From Pseudomonas sp. Bout1 (lineage in GTDB: Bacteria; Pseudomonadota; Gammaproteobacteria; Pseudomonadales; Pseudomonadaceae): a DNA stretch of 64,000 bases. The stretch lies in assembly GCF_034314165.1 (NCBI RefSeq), contig NZ_JAVIWK010000001.1, positions 558,001-622,000 on the forward strand, in the 5' to 3' direction. The translations under genes were made by a program, and so were the position numbers. Below the pieces are notes generated by a model, which was not told the origin of the DNA, did no database searches, and saw nothing but the letters and a program-made list of their open reading frames with translations. Below, piece by piece: positions 1 through 8,140 of this stretch (its first letter is position 1; each line of letters opens with the position of its first letter).

Positions 1-2
1 GT

Positions 3-68
3 GCGTTGAAACAACTTGAATTTACCCAGCGCAGCGGCACCTTGCTGCTGCGCCAGACCAAACAATGA
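3..68 (+). CDS. C-terminal fragment of an upstream gene, possibly a retropepsin-like protease
   Basis: The frame starting at base 3 is open from the window edge to a TGA at 66-68 and reads [20 protein letters not shown]. It ends 10 bases before parC. The pattern of a short hydrophobic stretch, an acidic residue and a G-T-L-x-L strand resembles the C-terminus of single-domain clan AA (retropepsin-like) aspartic proteases, which often sit near parC in Pseudomonas. Only 21 residues are visible and the active site lies outside the window, so the family name is tentative. The coding call itself rests on the frame and its position directly upstream of parC. Confidence 0.4.
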   Translation, partial: ALKQLEFTQRSGTLLLRQTKQ

Positions 69-78
69 TGAGGCCCGC

Positions 79-2343
79 ATGAGTGACATCCTTGCAGACA
101 GCTTAGACGGCGTTGAACGCCGGTCGCTGGCTGACTTCACCGAAAATGCCTACCTCAACTACTCGATGTACGTAATCATGGACCGTGCCTTGCCGCATAT
201 CGGCGACGGCCTGAAGCCCGTGCAGCGGCGCATCATCTATGCGATGAGTGAGTTGGGCCTGGACGCTGACTCCAAGCACAAGAAGTCGGCGCGTACCGTC
301 GGTGACGTGCTCGGCAAGTTCCACCCCCACGGCGACTCGGCGTGCTATGAGGCCATGGTGCTGATGGCCCAGCCGTTCAGCTACCGCTACACGCTGGTGG
401 ACGGCCAGGGTAACTGGGGTGCGCCGGATGATCCCAAGTCCTTCGCCGCCATGCGCTACACCGAAGCGCGCCTGTCGCGGTATTCGCAGGTGCTGCTCAG
501 TGAGCTGGGCCAGGGTACGGCCAATTGGGGGCCGAATTTTGACGGCACCCTCGACGAACCGCTGGTGTTGCCGGCACGTTTGCCGAATATCCTGCTCAAT
601 GGCACCACCGGCATCGCCGTGGGCATGGCCACGGACGTACCGCCGCACAACCTGCGGGAAGTGGCCACTGCCTGCGTGCGCTTGTTGGACGAGCCCAAGG
701 CCACGGTCGAACAGCTCTGCGAACACATTCAAGGCCCGGACTACCCGACCGAAGCGGAAATCATCACGCCTCGCGCCGACCTGCTGAAAATCTACCAGAC
801 CGGCAAAGGCTCGGTGCGCATGCGCGCCGTGTACCACATTGAAGACGGCGACATCATCGTCACCGCGCTGCCACACCAGGTGTCTGGCGCCAAGGTGCTG
901 GAGCAGATCGCCGCGCTGATGCAGGCCAAGCCCTCGAAGCTGCCGCAAGTCGCCGACCTGCGTGACGAGTCCGACCACGAGAACCCGTGCCGCATCGTAA
1001 TAATCCCGACCAACAGCCGGGTCGACCACGAAGTGCTGATGCAGCATCTGTTCGCCAGCACCGAGCTGGAGTCCAGCTACCGGGTCAACATCAACATCAT
1101 CGGCCTGGACGGCAAGCCGCAGTTGAAGAACCTGCGGGCATTGCTGGTGGAATGGCTGGAATTCCGGGTGCAGACCGTGCGTCGTCGCCTGCAATTTCGC
1201 CTCGACAAGGTCGAACGCCGCCTGCACCTGTTGGACGGTTTGCTGATTGCCTACCTCAACCTGGATGAAGTGATCCACATCATCCGTACCGCCGAGCACC
1301 CGAAAGCCGAGCTGATCGCGCGCTTCGAACTCAGCGAAATCCAGGCGGACTACATCCTCGACACCCGTCTGCGTCAGTTGGCGCGACTGGAAGAGATGAA
1401 GCTGCGCGACGAACAGGACGCGCTGCTCAAGGAACAAGCCAAGCTCCAGGCCCTGCTGGGCAGCGAGGCCAAGCTGAAGAAGCTGGTGCGCACCGAGCTG
1501 ATCAAGGACGCCGAAACCTATGGCGACGACCGCCGTTCGCCGATTGTCGAGCGCGCCGAAGCCAAGGCCCTGACCGAAACCGAGCTGCTGCCCAACGAGA
1601 AAATTACCGTCGTTTTGTCGGAAAAGGGTTGGGTTCGTTCAGCCAAAGGGCATGATATTGACGCCACTGGCCTGTCGTACAAGGCGGGCGACGGTTTTAA
1701 AACCTCAGCGGCCGGGCGTTCCAACCAGTTTGCGGTGTTTATCGACTCCACCGGGCGCAGTTATTCGGTGCCGGCACATACCTTGCCGTCGGCACGGGGG
1801 CAGGGCGAACCGTTGACCGGGCGCCTGACACCACCGCCAGGGGCGAATTTTGAATGCGTGCTGCTGCCGGACGATGATTCGCTGTACGTTATCGCCTCCG
1901 ATGCGGGCTACGGGTTCGTGGTCAAGGGTGAAGACCTGCAGGCCAAGAACAAGGCGGGCAAGGCGTTGTTGAGCCTGCCAAACAACGCCAAGGTTATCCT
2001 GCCGCGTCCGGTCGAAGACCGTGAAGGCAATTGGCTTGCATCGGTGACCACCGAAGGCCGCTTGCTGGTGTTCAAAATCAGTGATTTGCCGCAGTTGGGC
2101 AAAGGCAAAGGCAACAAGATCATTGGTATTCCCGGGGAGCGGGTGGCCAGTCGCGAAGAGTACGTGACCGACATCGCGGTGATCCCGGAAGGCTCCACCC
2201 TGGTGTTGCAGGCCGGCAAGCGCACGTTGTCACTGCGCCCTGACGACCTTGAGCACTACAAGGGTGAGCGGGGTCGTCGTGGCAACAAACTGCCGCGCGG
2301 CTTCCAGCGAGTGGACGCATTACTGGTGGAAACGCCCGTTTAA
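79..2343 (+). CDS. parC: DNA topoisomerase IV subunit A
   Basis: ParC is the DNA cleavage and rejoining subunit of topoisomerase IV, the ATP-dependent type II enzyme that decatenates daughter chromosomes with ParE. The 754-residue protein has the breakage-reunion domain (about residues 10-480) with the active-site tyrosine in [11 protein letters not shown] (Tyr127). Its quinolone-determining region, [12 protein letters not shown], carries Ser87 and Glu91, the usual drug-sensitive residues. The remainder is the beta-pinwheel C-terminal domain. The ATG at 79 was chosen over an earlier in-frame start at 16 because GAGG lies five bases upstream and the product then has the usual Pseudomonas ParC length. 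GyrA is the alternative, but the ACYEAM signature and length favour ParC. Confidence 0.97.
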   Translation: MSDILADSLDGVERRSLADFTENAYLNYSMYVIMDRALPHIGDGLKPVQRRIIYAMSELGLDADSKHKKSARTVGDVLGKFHPHGDSACYEAMVLMAQPFSYRYTLVDGQGNWGAPDDPKSFAAMRYTEARLSRYSQVLLSELGQGTANWGPNFDGTLDEPLVLPARLPNILLNGTTGIAVGMATDVPPHNLREVATACVRLLDEPKATVEQLCEHIQGPDYPTEAEIITPRADLLKIYQTGKGSVRMRAVYHIEDGDIIVTALPHQVSGAKVLEQIAALMQAKPSKLPQVADLRDESDHENPCRIVIIPTNSRVDHEVLMQHLFASTELESSYRVNINIIGLDGKPQLKNLRALLVEWLEFRVQTVRRRLQFRLDKVERRLHLLDGLLIAYLNLDEVIHIIRTAEHPKAELIARFELSEIQADYILDTRLRQLARLEEMKLRDEQDALLKEQAKLQALLGSEAKLKKLVRTELIKDAETYGDDRRSPIVERAEAKALTETELLPNEKITVVLSEKGWVRSAKGHDIDATGLSYKAGDGFKTSAAGRSNQFAVFIDSTGRSYSVPAHTLPSARGQGEPLTGRLTPPPGANFECVLLPDDDSLYVIASDAGYGFVVKGEDLQAKNKAGKALLSLPNNAKVILPRPVEDREGNWLASVTTEGRLLVFKISDLPQLGKGKGNKIIGIPGERVASREEYVTDIAVIPEGSTLVLQAGKRTLSLRPDDLEHYKGERGRRGNKLPRGFQRVDALLVETPV

Positions 2344-2360
2344 GGCGATATAGAGCACCC

Positions 2361-2384
2361 GATCTACGATTTAACCCGTAGATC
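2361..2384. repeat. Short inverted repeat after parC
   Basis: GATCTACG and CGTAGATC face each other across an eight-base loop, 18 bases after the parC stop. No T-tract follows, so it is an RNA hairpin or protein site rather than a clear intrinsic terminator. The rest of 2344-2517 holds AT-rich sequence around 2460-2490 that could contain a promoter for the lipoprotein gene, but no clear -35/-10 pair was found. Confidence 0.35.
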
Positions 2385-2517
2385 GACGCTTTCGCGCTGG
2401 AGTCATGGCGCATATTCACGGATGATATGGCCTTTCCAGCGCCGGCGTGGCTGAGCGCGTATAGGTTATTTTTGAGTATTACATTGTGGTTCGCCTTGTG
2501 GCAGCCACCTGGATGGG

Positions 2518-3228
2518 ATGATGACTGCTCCGCGCCTTCCTTTATTTTTGTTGCTCGCTGGCCTTTTGGGCCTGGCGGGTTGCAGCACACATCAACCTGT
2601 GTCGCTGTATCAGCTGGACAGTGGAAGTCCGGCCCAGCCTGCACAAAGTGCCGGCATGGCAGTATTGCTTGGCCCTGTTGTAGTGGCTGACTACCTGCAA
2701 CGCGAAACCCTGCTGCAACGTCAGAACGACGGCAGCCTGCAAGGTTCCACCGATGGTCGCTGGGCGGGTAGCCTGTCGTCCGATATCAATCAACTGATGT
2801 TGCGTCAGGTGGCTGGCCATCTGGACAGCCAGCGTGTGGTATTGGCGCCGGCACCTGCGGGCTTTACCCCGGACGTGCAGGTATTGCTGACCATCACGCG
2901 GCTGGACTCCGGTGTTTCCCAGCCGGCGATCCTGGACGCCCAGTGGCGCCTGATCGACCGTCGCGGCCAGGTGCGGGATAACCGCATCGTGCATTTGCAG
3001 GAACAACACACCGGTACCACTGCGTCCCAGGTTCAGGCCCAGGGCGTGCTCTTGCAGAACCTGGCGCAGCAATTGTCCGTGGCTCTCAAACCACTGGCCA
3101 ACCAGCCGTCGGTGGCAGAAGCGCCGCGTAAGCAGTCCCCGGCGGCGGCCAAGCCCGCCGCACCGGAAAAGCCGAAGATGCCGATGGCAGTGCCGATTCG
3201 TACGGATATGGAAGTGTTCAGGTTCTGA
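2518..3228 (+). CDS. PqiC/YmbA-like outer-membrane lipoprotein
   Basis: This 236-residue protein begins with a lipoprotein signal (hydrophobic stretch LPLFLLLAGLLGLAGC); the lipobox cysteine is at residue 22 and is followed by STHQPVSLYQLDS. The sequence after the cysteine, with a Y-x-L start and a later R-Q-V-A-G-H-L/D-V-Q-V-L-L-T-I-T-R pattern, fits the ABC-type transport auxiliary lipoprotein family (PqiC, YmbA, DUF330). These proteins serve as outer-membrane partners of MCE-type lipid transport systems. The C-terminus (about 195-236) is a Pro/Ala/Lys-rich tail. No pqiA, pqiB or other MCE gene is nearby, so the partner must be elsewhere or the protein has diverged. Two adjacent ATGs (2518, 2521) are possible starts. 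A strong terminator follows. Confidence 0.75.
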   Translation: MMTAPRLPLFLLLAGLLGLAGCSTHQPVSLYQLDSGSPAQPAQSAGMAVLLGPVVVADYLQRETLLQRQNDGSLQGSTDGRWAGSLSSDINQLMLRQVAGHLDSQRVVLAPAPAGFTPDVQVLLTITRLDSGVSQPAILDAQWRLIDRRGQVRDNRIVHLQEQHTGTTASQVQAQGVLLQNLAQQLSVALKPLANQPSVAEAPRKQSPAAAKPAAPEKPKMPMAVPIRTDMEVFRF

Positions 3229-3243
3229 CCTGAAGGCAAATAA

Positions 3244-3275
3244 AAAGGCCCGCTGATGAGCGGGCCTTTTGTTTG
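3244..3275. terminator. Intrinsic terminator after the PqiC-like gene
   Basis: The stem AAAAGGCCCGC pairs with GCGGGCCTTTT around a short TGATGA loop, and TTTTGTTTG follows. The A-run on the left side makes it potentially bidirectional. Confidence 0.85.
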
Positions 3276-3316
3276 TGCGGGATCTGAGCGGTACACAGAT
3301 CTAATGTGTGAGCTTG

Positions 3317-3403
3317 TGTGGGAGCTGGCTTGCCTGCGATAGCATCCCCTCGGTACATCGGGTACACCGAGGCGTCTGCATCGCAGGCAAGCCAGCTCCC
3401 ACA
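3317..3403. repeat. REP doublet, GTGGGAGCTGGCTTGCCTGCGAT type
   Basis: Two copies of a REP element with TGTGGGAGCTGGCTTGCC outer arms face each other across about 40 bases that include a second small hairpin (CCTCGGT/ACCGAGG). The layout matches the REP doublets (REPINs) of the P. fluorescens complex. It fills the gap between two convergent genes. Confidence 0.85.
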
Positions 3404-3421
3404 AGGGCTAAACGATGATCT

Positions 3422-4954
3422 TTAGTTCTTCGCCCGCGTCTCGTGCATCCGCGCCAGTTGGCGCTCGAGCATCGACGGATAAGGCTCCATCAACCGCTCC
3501 ACACAGCACGCACCCTCAGGGCTGGCAATCGGGCGGATCCGCGCACGTTGGCGGATCAACACGTCATCGCTGATCTTGCGTTCCACCAGCAGCAGGTTGC
3601 GGCTGTGTTGCGACAAGGCCAAGGCGTCCTGGGCGATTTCGGTCAGCAGCAGATCAATCTGGCTCATGCCATACAGATCGTCACCGACCGTCAGGCCCAG
3701 TTGCAGCTGCAAGGTGATGCCGCTGTCGGCCACTTCGATTTGCAGCGCATGGCCCAGGGCCCGCAGCAGCTCGCCGCAGCAGATGGCGTTGGTCAGGTAG
3801 TCTTCGCCGCTGTCTTCGCTGTGGAACAGCATCAGCGTGCTGCCGTCGTTCAGGGTGTGCAGTTCGCTCTGGTACAGCGAGGCCGCCTGGTCGAGGCAAT
3901 CACGATAACGTTCCAGCAGCTCGGTCAGGCGTGCCCGCGGCAAGCGGCGCAACTGATCCTGTGCGCCCAGTTGCACGGCCAATACGGCGCTGTGCTGGGG
4001 CTGGGTGCTGCGCACCGGAGCCGGTTGCACAGCAGGAGCGGTTGGCGCTGAAGTGTCGCGAAGATCGGCGAACGGGTCTTCTTCGTCCAGTTCGTCTTCT
4101 TCTGCCTTGATCACCTGCCGGGTGGCCGGCTTGAGGCCCGCCACCGGCGCAGACTCGTCAAAGCTTGGGTCGCGCAGGTTGCGCACTTCAAACTCCGGCT
4201 CGTCGTCTTCGTAATCGGTGTCGTCGAACTCGGGCTCGGGTTCAACCTCCGGCACAACGGGCTCCGGCGCGAAGCTGGTGTGCAGTTGGCGGGCGAGGTC
4301 GCCGATTTCGTCCTGACGGTCGGTGGCCGGGGTATGTTCGTCGATATCCCGCAGCCAGATGCGCAGTTGCATCAGTGGCGTGGAGATATGCCGACCCAGG
4401 CGCAGGCTCAAGGCCAACGACAGGGCCAGCAGGATCGCGCTCAAGATGCCCATGCTTTGCAGGCTGATGGTCATCGGCTGCTGGAACTGTTGCATGTCCA
4501 GGCTGATGCGCAGTTGGCCGGCCTTCACGTCCTGAAACGTGATATTGCTCTGGTACAGGCCTTCGGCCTCACCCAGCAGGCCGTTTTTCGGGCGTTGCCC
4601 GGCTTCGGCCATGATCCGGTTGTCCACGCTATAGATAGCGGCGTGGGCCACCAGCGGGTTCTTGGTCAGGTTGTTGAGCAGCACGTTGAGGCTGAGGATG
4701 TCGTTGGACACCAACAACTCAGTCGCCGAGGTGGCGGTCTGGGTGGTCAAGCTCTCGCCCAGGGCGTCGGCTTGCTCGTGCATGGCCTGCTTGAACTGCA
4801 AACCCATCACGCAGGCGTAGATCACCAGGGCCAGAGCGACCAGGATCACGTTATGGCTGGCGATGCGTAATGCGATCGGTACACGGCGGTGACGCAGTGC
4901 CCGGAAGATCAGCAGGAAGAAGTTATCGGTTTTTACTGGCGTGGGCCGGTTCAC
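3422..4954 (-). CDS. YtjB/SMP-like two-TM membrane protein with a cyclase-like C-terminal domain
   Basis: The 510-residue protein has a first membrane segment at about residues 33-53, a periplasmic region of roughly 110 residues, a second membrane segment (ILSAILLALSLALSLRLG) and a HAMP-like linker. A long acidic stretch (EPEFDDTDYEDDEPEFE) follows, then a cytoplasmic domain of about 190 residues. The N-terminal half and the position next to serB fit the SMP/YtjB (AhpA) family, whose E. coli member also adjoins serB. The C-terminal domain has the order of class III nucleotide cyclases (AVLAVQL, LLERY, LNDGSTLMLF, LQLGLTVGDDLYG). It lacks the metal-binding aspartate at the first strand, so it is probably a non-catalytic sensor or binding module. 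The start is GTG. The function is unknown. Confidence 0.7.
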   Translation of the reverse strand: MNRPTPVKTDNFFLLIFRALRHRRVPIALRIASHNVILVALALVIYACVMGLQFKQAMHEQADALGESLTTQTATSATELLVSNDILSLNVLLNNLTKNPLVAHAAIYSVDNRIMAEAGQRPKNGLLGEAEGLYQSNITFQDVKAGQLRISLDMQQFQQPMTISLQSMGILSAILLALSLALSLRLGRHISTPLMQLRIWLRDIDEHTPATDRQDEIGDLARQLHTSFAPEPVVPEVEPEPEFDDTDYEDDEPEFEVRNLRDPSFDESAPVAGLKPATRQVIKAEEDELDEEDPFADLRDTSAPTAPAVQPAPVRSTQPQHSAVLAVQLGAQDQLRRLPRARLTELLERYRDCLDQAASLYQSELHTLNDGSTLMLFHSEDSGEDYLTNAICCGELLRALGHALQIEVADSGITLQLQLGLTVGDDLYGMSQIDLLLTEIAQDALALSQHSRNLLLVERKISDDVLIRQRARIRPIASPEGACCVERLMEPYPSMLERQLARMHETRAKN

Positions 4955-5088
4955 TTAAGCTCGGCTCTTTAGTCCGTGAAGTTGACGCGCAGTATAGCGA
5001 CAGGCCCAAGACCGGCAAAGCGCTGGCTGTGCCCGATGGTCACTGAAAGTGGGTAGAATGCGGTTTTTTTCCAGCTCGGGGGTGCGCT

Positions 5089-6303
5089 TTGCGCGAAATT
5101 GTCCTGATTAACATCACAGGTGAGGACCGTCCGGGTCTCACCGCAGCCATTACCGGTGTTCTGGCCCAGGGTGGTGTGAACATTCTCGACATCGGCCAGG
5201 CGGTGATTCACGACACGCTATCGTTCGGCATCCTGGTGGAAATCCCAAGCACCGAGCAAGCCTCGTCTGTGCTCAAGGACATCCTGTTTACGGCGTATAA
5301 GCTGGATCAACAGGTGCGTTTCACGCCGGTGTCCGAAGAGGACTACCAGAGCTGGGTCGCCGGCCAGGGCAAGAAACGCCATATCGTGACGTTGTTGACC
5401 CGCAAGGTAACGGCCGAGCAATTGCAGCGTGTCAGCTCGATCACGGCCCAGTATGGTTTGAATATCGACCACATCGACCGTCTGTCGGGTCGCATGCCGC
5501 TGGACACGCCCGCTGACCAGGGCAAGGGCTGCATTGAATTCTCGGTACGCGGTGAGCCGGCAGACCCTCAGGCCCTGCGCGCCGAATTCCTCAGCGTGGC
5601 CCAGGAGCTGAACGTCGATATCGCCTTCCAGGAAGATTCGCTGTTCCGCCGCAATCGCCGCCTGGCGGTGTTCGACATGGACTCAACGCTGATCGAAGCC
5701 GAAGTCATCGACGAACTGGCCAAGGCTGCCGGTGTGGGTGAGCAGGTCTCGGAAATTACCGAGCGCGCCATGGCCGGTGAGCTGGATTTCCGTGCCAGCT
5801 TCAAGGAGCGCCTGGCGCTGCTCAAGGGCCTGGATGTGAGCGTGCTGGACTCCATCGGCGCCTCCCTGCGCCTGACCGAGGGCGCTGAGACCCTGTTCGC
5901 TGAACTAAAGCGCCTGGGCTACAAGACCGCGATCCTGTCGGGCGGCTTCACCTACTTTGCCAAGCAATTGCAGGCCAAGCTGGGTATCGACTATGTGTTT
6001 GCCAACGAGCTGGAAGTGGTGGACGGCAAGGTCACGGGCGTGGCGGTAGAGCCGATTGTCGACGCACAGCGTAAGGCTGATTTGCTGCGGGAATTGGCAC
6101 ACAAGGAAGGGTTGCGTCTGGAGCAGACCATTGCGGTCGGCGACGGGGCGAATGACTTGCCGATGCTGGCCATTGCCGGGTTGGGTGTGGCGTTTCGCGC
6201 CAAGCCGCTGGTCAAGCAATCGGCCAAGCAGGCGATTTCGACCCTGGGGCTGGATGGGGTGTTGTACCTGTTGGGCTTTCGCGACCGCGACGGTCAGCTC
6301 TAG
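5089..6303 (+). CDS. serB: Phosphoserine phosphatase SerB
   Basis: SerB removes phosphate from O-phospho-L-serine in the last step of serine synthesis, in the cytoplasm. The 404-residue protein has two N-terminal ACT-type domains (the first begins REIVLINITGEDRPGLTAAI; the second HIVTLLTRKVTAEQL) that probably sense amino acids. A HAD phosphatase domain follows, with nucleophile motif FDMDSTL (Asp196, Asp198), a motif-II serine in ILSGGF, and the metal-binding GDGANDLPML. No ATG occurs in frame upstream before the reading frame loses similarity, so the start is the TTG at 5089, preceded by a G-rich stretch. It is transcribed away from the YtjB-like gene, a pairing also found in enterobacteria. 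Confidence 0.95.
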   Translation: MREIVLINITGEDRPGLTAAITGVLAQGGVNILDIGQAVIHDTLSFGILVEIPSTEQASSVLKDILFTAYKLDQQVRFTPVSEEDYQSWVAGQGKKRHIVTLLTRKVTAEQLQRVSSITAQYGLNIDHIDRLSGRMPLDTPADQGKGCIEFSVRGEPADPQALRAEFLSVAQELNVDIAFQEDSLFRRNRRLAVFDMDSTLIEAEVIDELAKAAGVGEQVSEITERAMAGELDFRASFKERLALLKGLDVSVLDSIGASLRLTEGAETLFAELKRLGYKTAILSGGFTYFAKQLQAKLGIDYVFANELEVVDGKVTGVAVEPIVDAQRKADLLRELAHKEGLRLEQTIAVGDGANDLPMLAIAGLGVAFRAKPLVKQSAKQAISTLGLDGVLYLLGFRDRDGQL

Positions 6304-6314
6304 TACACACACTT

Positions 6315-6379
6315 TGTAGGAGCCGGCTTGCCGGCGATGGCGTCCTCAAGATCGCATCGCCGGCAAGCCGGCTCCTACA
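6315..6379. repeat. REP doublet, TGTAGGAGCCGGCTTGCCGGCGAT type
   Basis: Two inverted copies of TGTAGGAGCCGGCTTGCC separated by a short spacer sit between the convergent ends of serB and psd. The same subtype recurs at 50083-50165. It may also act as a transcript 3' end stabiliser. Confidence 0.85.
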
Positions 6380-6389
6380 GAGGTCGTCG

Positions 6390-7250
6390 TCAGGCTTTCG
6401 GCAAACCCATGCCTTGGCCCATCTGCACCGGCGTGCCCGCCAGCAGTTCTTCCGACCATTTAATCTGGCCCGGCCCAAACAGCACGATCGCTGTCGAACC
6501 CAGTTTGAAGCGTCCCAGTTCCGCACCTTTTTCCAGGTGGATCGGCCCGCGGGCAGCTTCGTCATAGCGCACGGTTTTCAGCTCACGCTTGGGCGGTGTT
6601 ACCAGGCCAGCCCATACGGTCTCGATCGATGCCACGATCATCGCGCCCACCAGCACCACGGCCATCGGGCCGCGTTCGGTGTCGAAAATGCAGGCAACCC
6701 GCTCGTTACGTGCAAACAGCTCCGGCACGTTCTCGGCGGTGGTCTGGTTTACCGAGAAGATCCGGCCAGGGATGTAGACCATTTCGCGCAGGGTGCCGGC
6801 CAGTGGCATGTGCACCCGGTGGTAGTCCTTCGGCGACAGGTAAACTGTGGCGAAATCACCGCCCATGAACGGCGCAGCCACCGCCGAATCACCACCGAGC
6901 AATTCCAGCACGCTGAAGCTGTGGCCCTTGGCCTGGAACACCCGGCCATGTTCAATCGGGCCCAACTGGCTGATGGCGCCATCGGCCGGGCTCAACACGG
7001 CGCCAGGCGTTTGGTCCAGAGGCCGGGCACCGTCTTTCAAGGCGCGGGTGAAGAAGGCGTTGAAGTGCTCGTAGGCCGTCACGTCTTCAACCAGTGCCTG
7101 GGACATGTCCACCTGATAACGCTTGGCGAACCAGCTGGTGAAGGCATTCTTGAACCAGCGCACGCGGCATTCGGCAATGCAACCCGCCAGCCGCGACAGC
7201 AGGTGGTGGGGCAGCAAGTACTGGCTGAGGATGAACAACTGCTTTTTCAT
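6390..7250 (-). CDS. psd: Phosphatidylserine decarboxylase proenzyme
   Basis: Psd decarboxylates phosphatidylserine to phosphatidylethanolamine at the inner membrane. The 286-residue proenzyme carries the self-cleavage motif LGST near the C-terminus (Ser252), where cleavage makes the pyruvoyl prosthetic group and splits the chain into beta and alpha subunits. Other family marks are SPADGAIS, FLSPKDYHRVHMP-like residues (Y-L-S-P-K-D-Y-H-R-V-H) and EKGAELGRFKLG. The length is normal for a proteobacterial Psd. It follows the rhodanese gene by 16 bases in the same direction, so the two are probably co-transcribed. Confidence 0.96.
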   Translation of the reverse strand: MKKQLFILSQYLLPHHLLSRLAGCIAECRVRWFKNAFTSWFAKRYQVDMSQALVEDVTAYEHFNAFFTRALKDGARPLDQTPGAVLSPADGAISQLGPIEHGRVFQAKGHSFSVLELLGGDSAVAAPFMGGDFATVYLSPKDYHRVHMPLAGTLREMVYIPGRIFSVNQTTAENVPELFARNERVACIFDTERGPMAVVLVGAMIVASIETVWAGLVTPPKRELKTVRYDEAARGPIHLEKGAELGRFKLGSTAIVLFGPGQIKWSEELLAGTPVQMGQGMGLPKA

Positions 7251-7266
7251 TTACTGTCCTTAAACC

Positions 7267-8082
7267 TTAAATCTCAACGGGGGTGTCGGGGTGGTTGCCC
7301 CATTCGCCCCAGGAACCGGCATAACCTTTGACTCGCGAATAACCGAGCGCCTTGGCCACCAGATAGGTGAAGCCAGAACGGTGGTGAGTCTGGCAGTGGG
7401 TGATGATTTCTTTGTCCTTGGTCAGCCCGAGGTCTTCGAGGATCTGCGGCATGTCGCGGCGAATCCGCAGTTGGCGGGCCTTGTCCATGCCGGCGGTCCA
7501 TTCGAAGTTCACCGCGCCCGGGATGTGTCCGCCCTTGGCCGCGAGGACTTTCTCTCCGGAGTACTCCAGCGGGCCGCGAGCATCCCAGATGCCTAGGTCG
7601 GCAGCGCCGAGGCGGCTTTGCAGGTACTCGCGGGTGGCAGTGGGTTCTTCATGCAATGTCAGGCTGACCGGGCCGCCGACGCTGGCCGGGACTTCGCTAG
7701 ACACAGGGTGTTTTTCTTCCAGCCACGCCAGCAGGCCGCCGTCGAGGTAGTGGTATTTCTTGTGGCCGATGACGTCGAGCATCCAGATGAATCGACCGGC
7801 CCAGCCGCCGCCTTCGTCGTCGTACACCACGTAGGTGGCATCCGGCGTGTGGCCCAGTTCACCGAACAGTTTTTCCAGGTCAGCCTTGGCTGGCAGCAGG
7901 CCCGGCGCCGGGGGTTGTCCGAGCTGGGTGCGTTTTGGGTCGACGAAACGTGCGCCGGGGATATGCCCTTCGGCGTAACGCGCGGCACTGGTGAGGTCTA
8001 CCAGAATCAGGTGTTCGGCATCGAGGCGACCGAGCAGGTCACTGGCCTCGATGACCAGCGGCAAGCCAGAGAAGTCAGGCAT
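7267..8082 (-). CDS. rhdA: Thiosulfate sulfurtransferase (tandem rhodanese)
   Basis: Rhodaneses move sulfane sulfur from a donor such as thiosulfate to a thiophilic acceptor through a persulfide on a catalytic cysteine. There are two rhodanese domains. The inactive N-terminal one begins LILVDLTSAARYAEGHIPGA; the C-terminal one has the active-site loop CQTHHRS with Cys230, as in Azotobacter RhdA. The start was set at 8082, because AGGAGA lies just upstream of this ATG while an earlier in-frame ATG at 8100 has no ribosome site. The resulting 271 residues equal the Azotobacter protein length. The cellular sulfur acceptor cannot be told from sequence. Confidence 0.9.
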   Translation of the reverse strand: MPDFSGLPLVIEASDLLGRLDAEHLILVDLTSAARYAEGHIPGARFVDPKRTQLGQPPAPGLLPAKADLEKLFGELGHTPDATYVVYDDEGGGWAGRFIWMLDVIGHKKYHYLDGGLLAWLEEKHPVSSEVPASVGGPVSLTLHEEPTATREYLQSRLGAADLGIWDARGPLEYSGEKVLAAKGGHIPGAVNFEWTAGMDKARQLRIRRDMPQILEDLGLTKDKEIITHCQTHHRSGFTYLVAKALGYSRVKGYAGSWGEWGNHPDTPVEI

Positions 8083-8140
8083 GTGAGGTCTCCTGGGCAT
8101 AAAAGTTAGGCGCTAAAGGAGGGCGATTGTAGCGCAAGCA

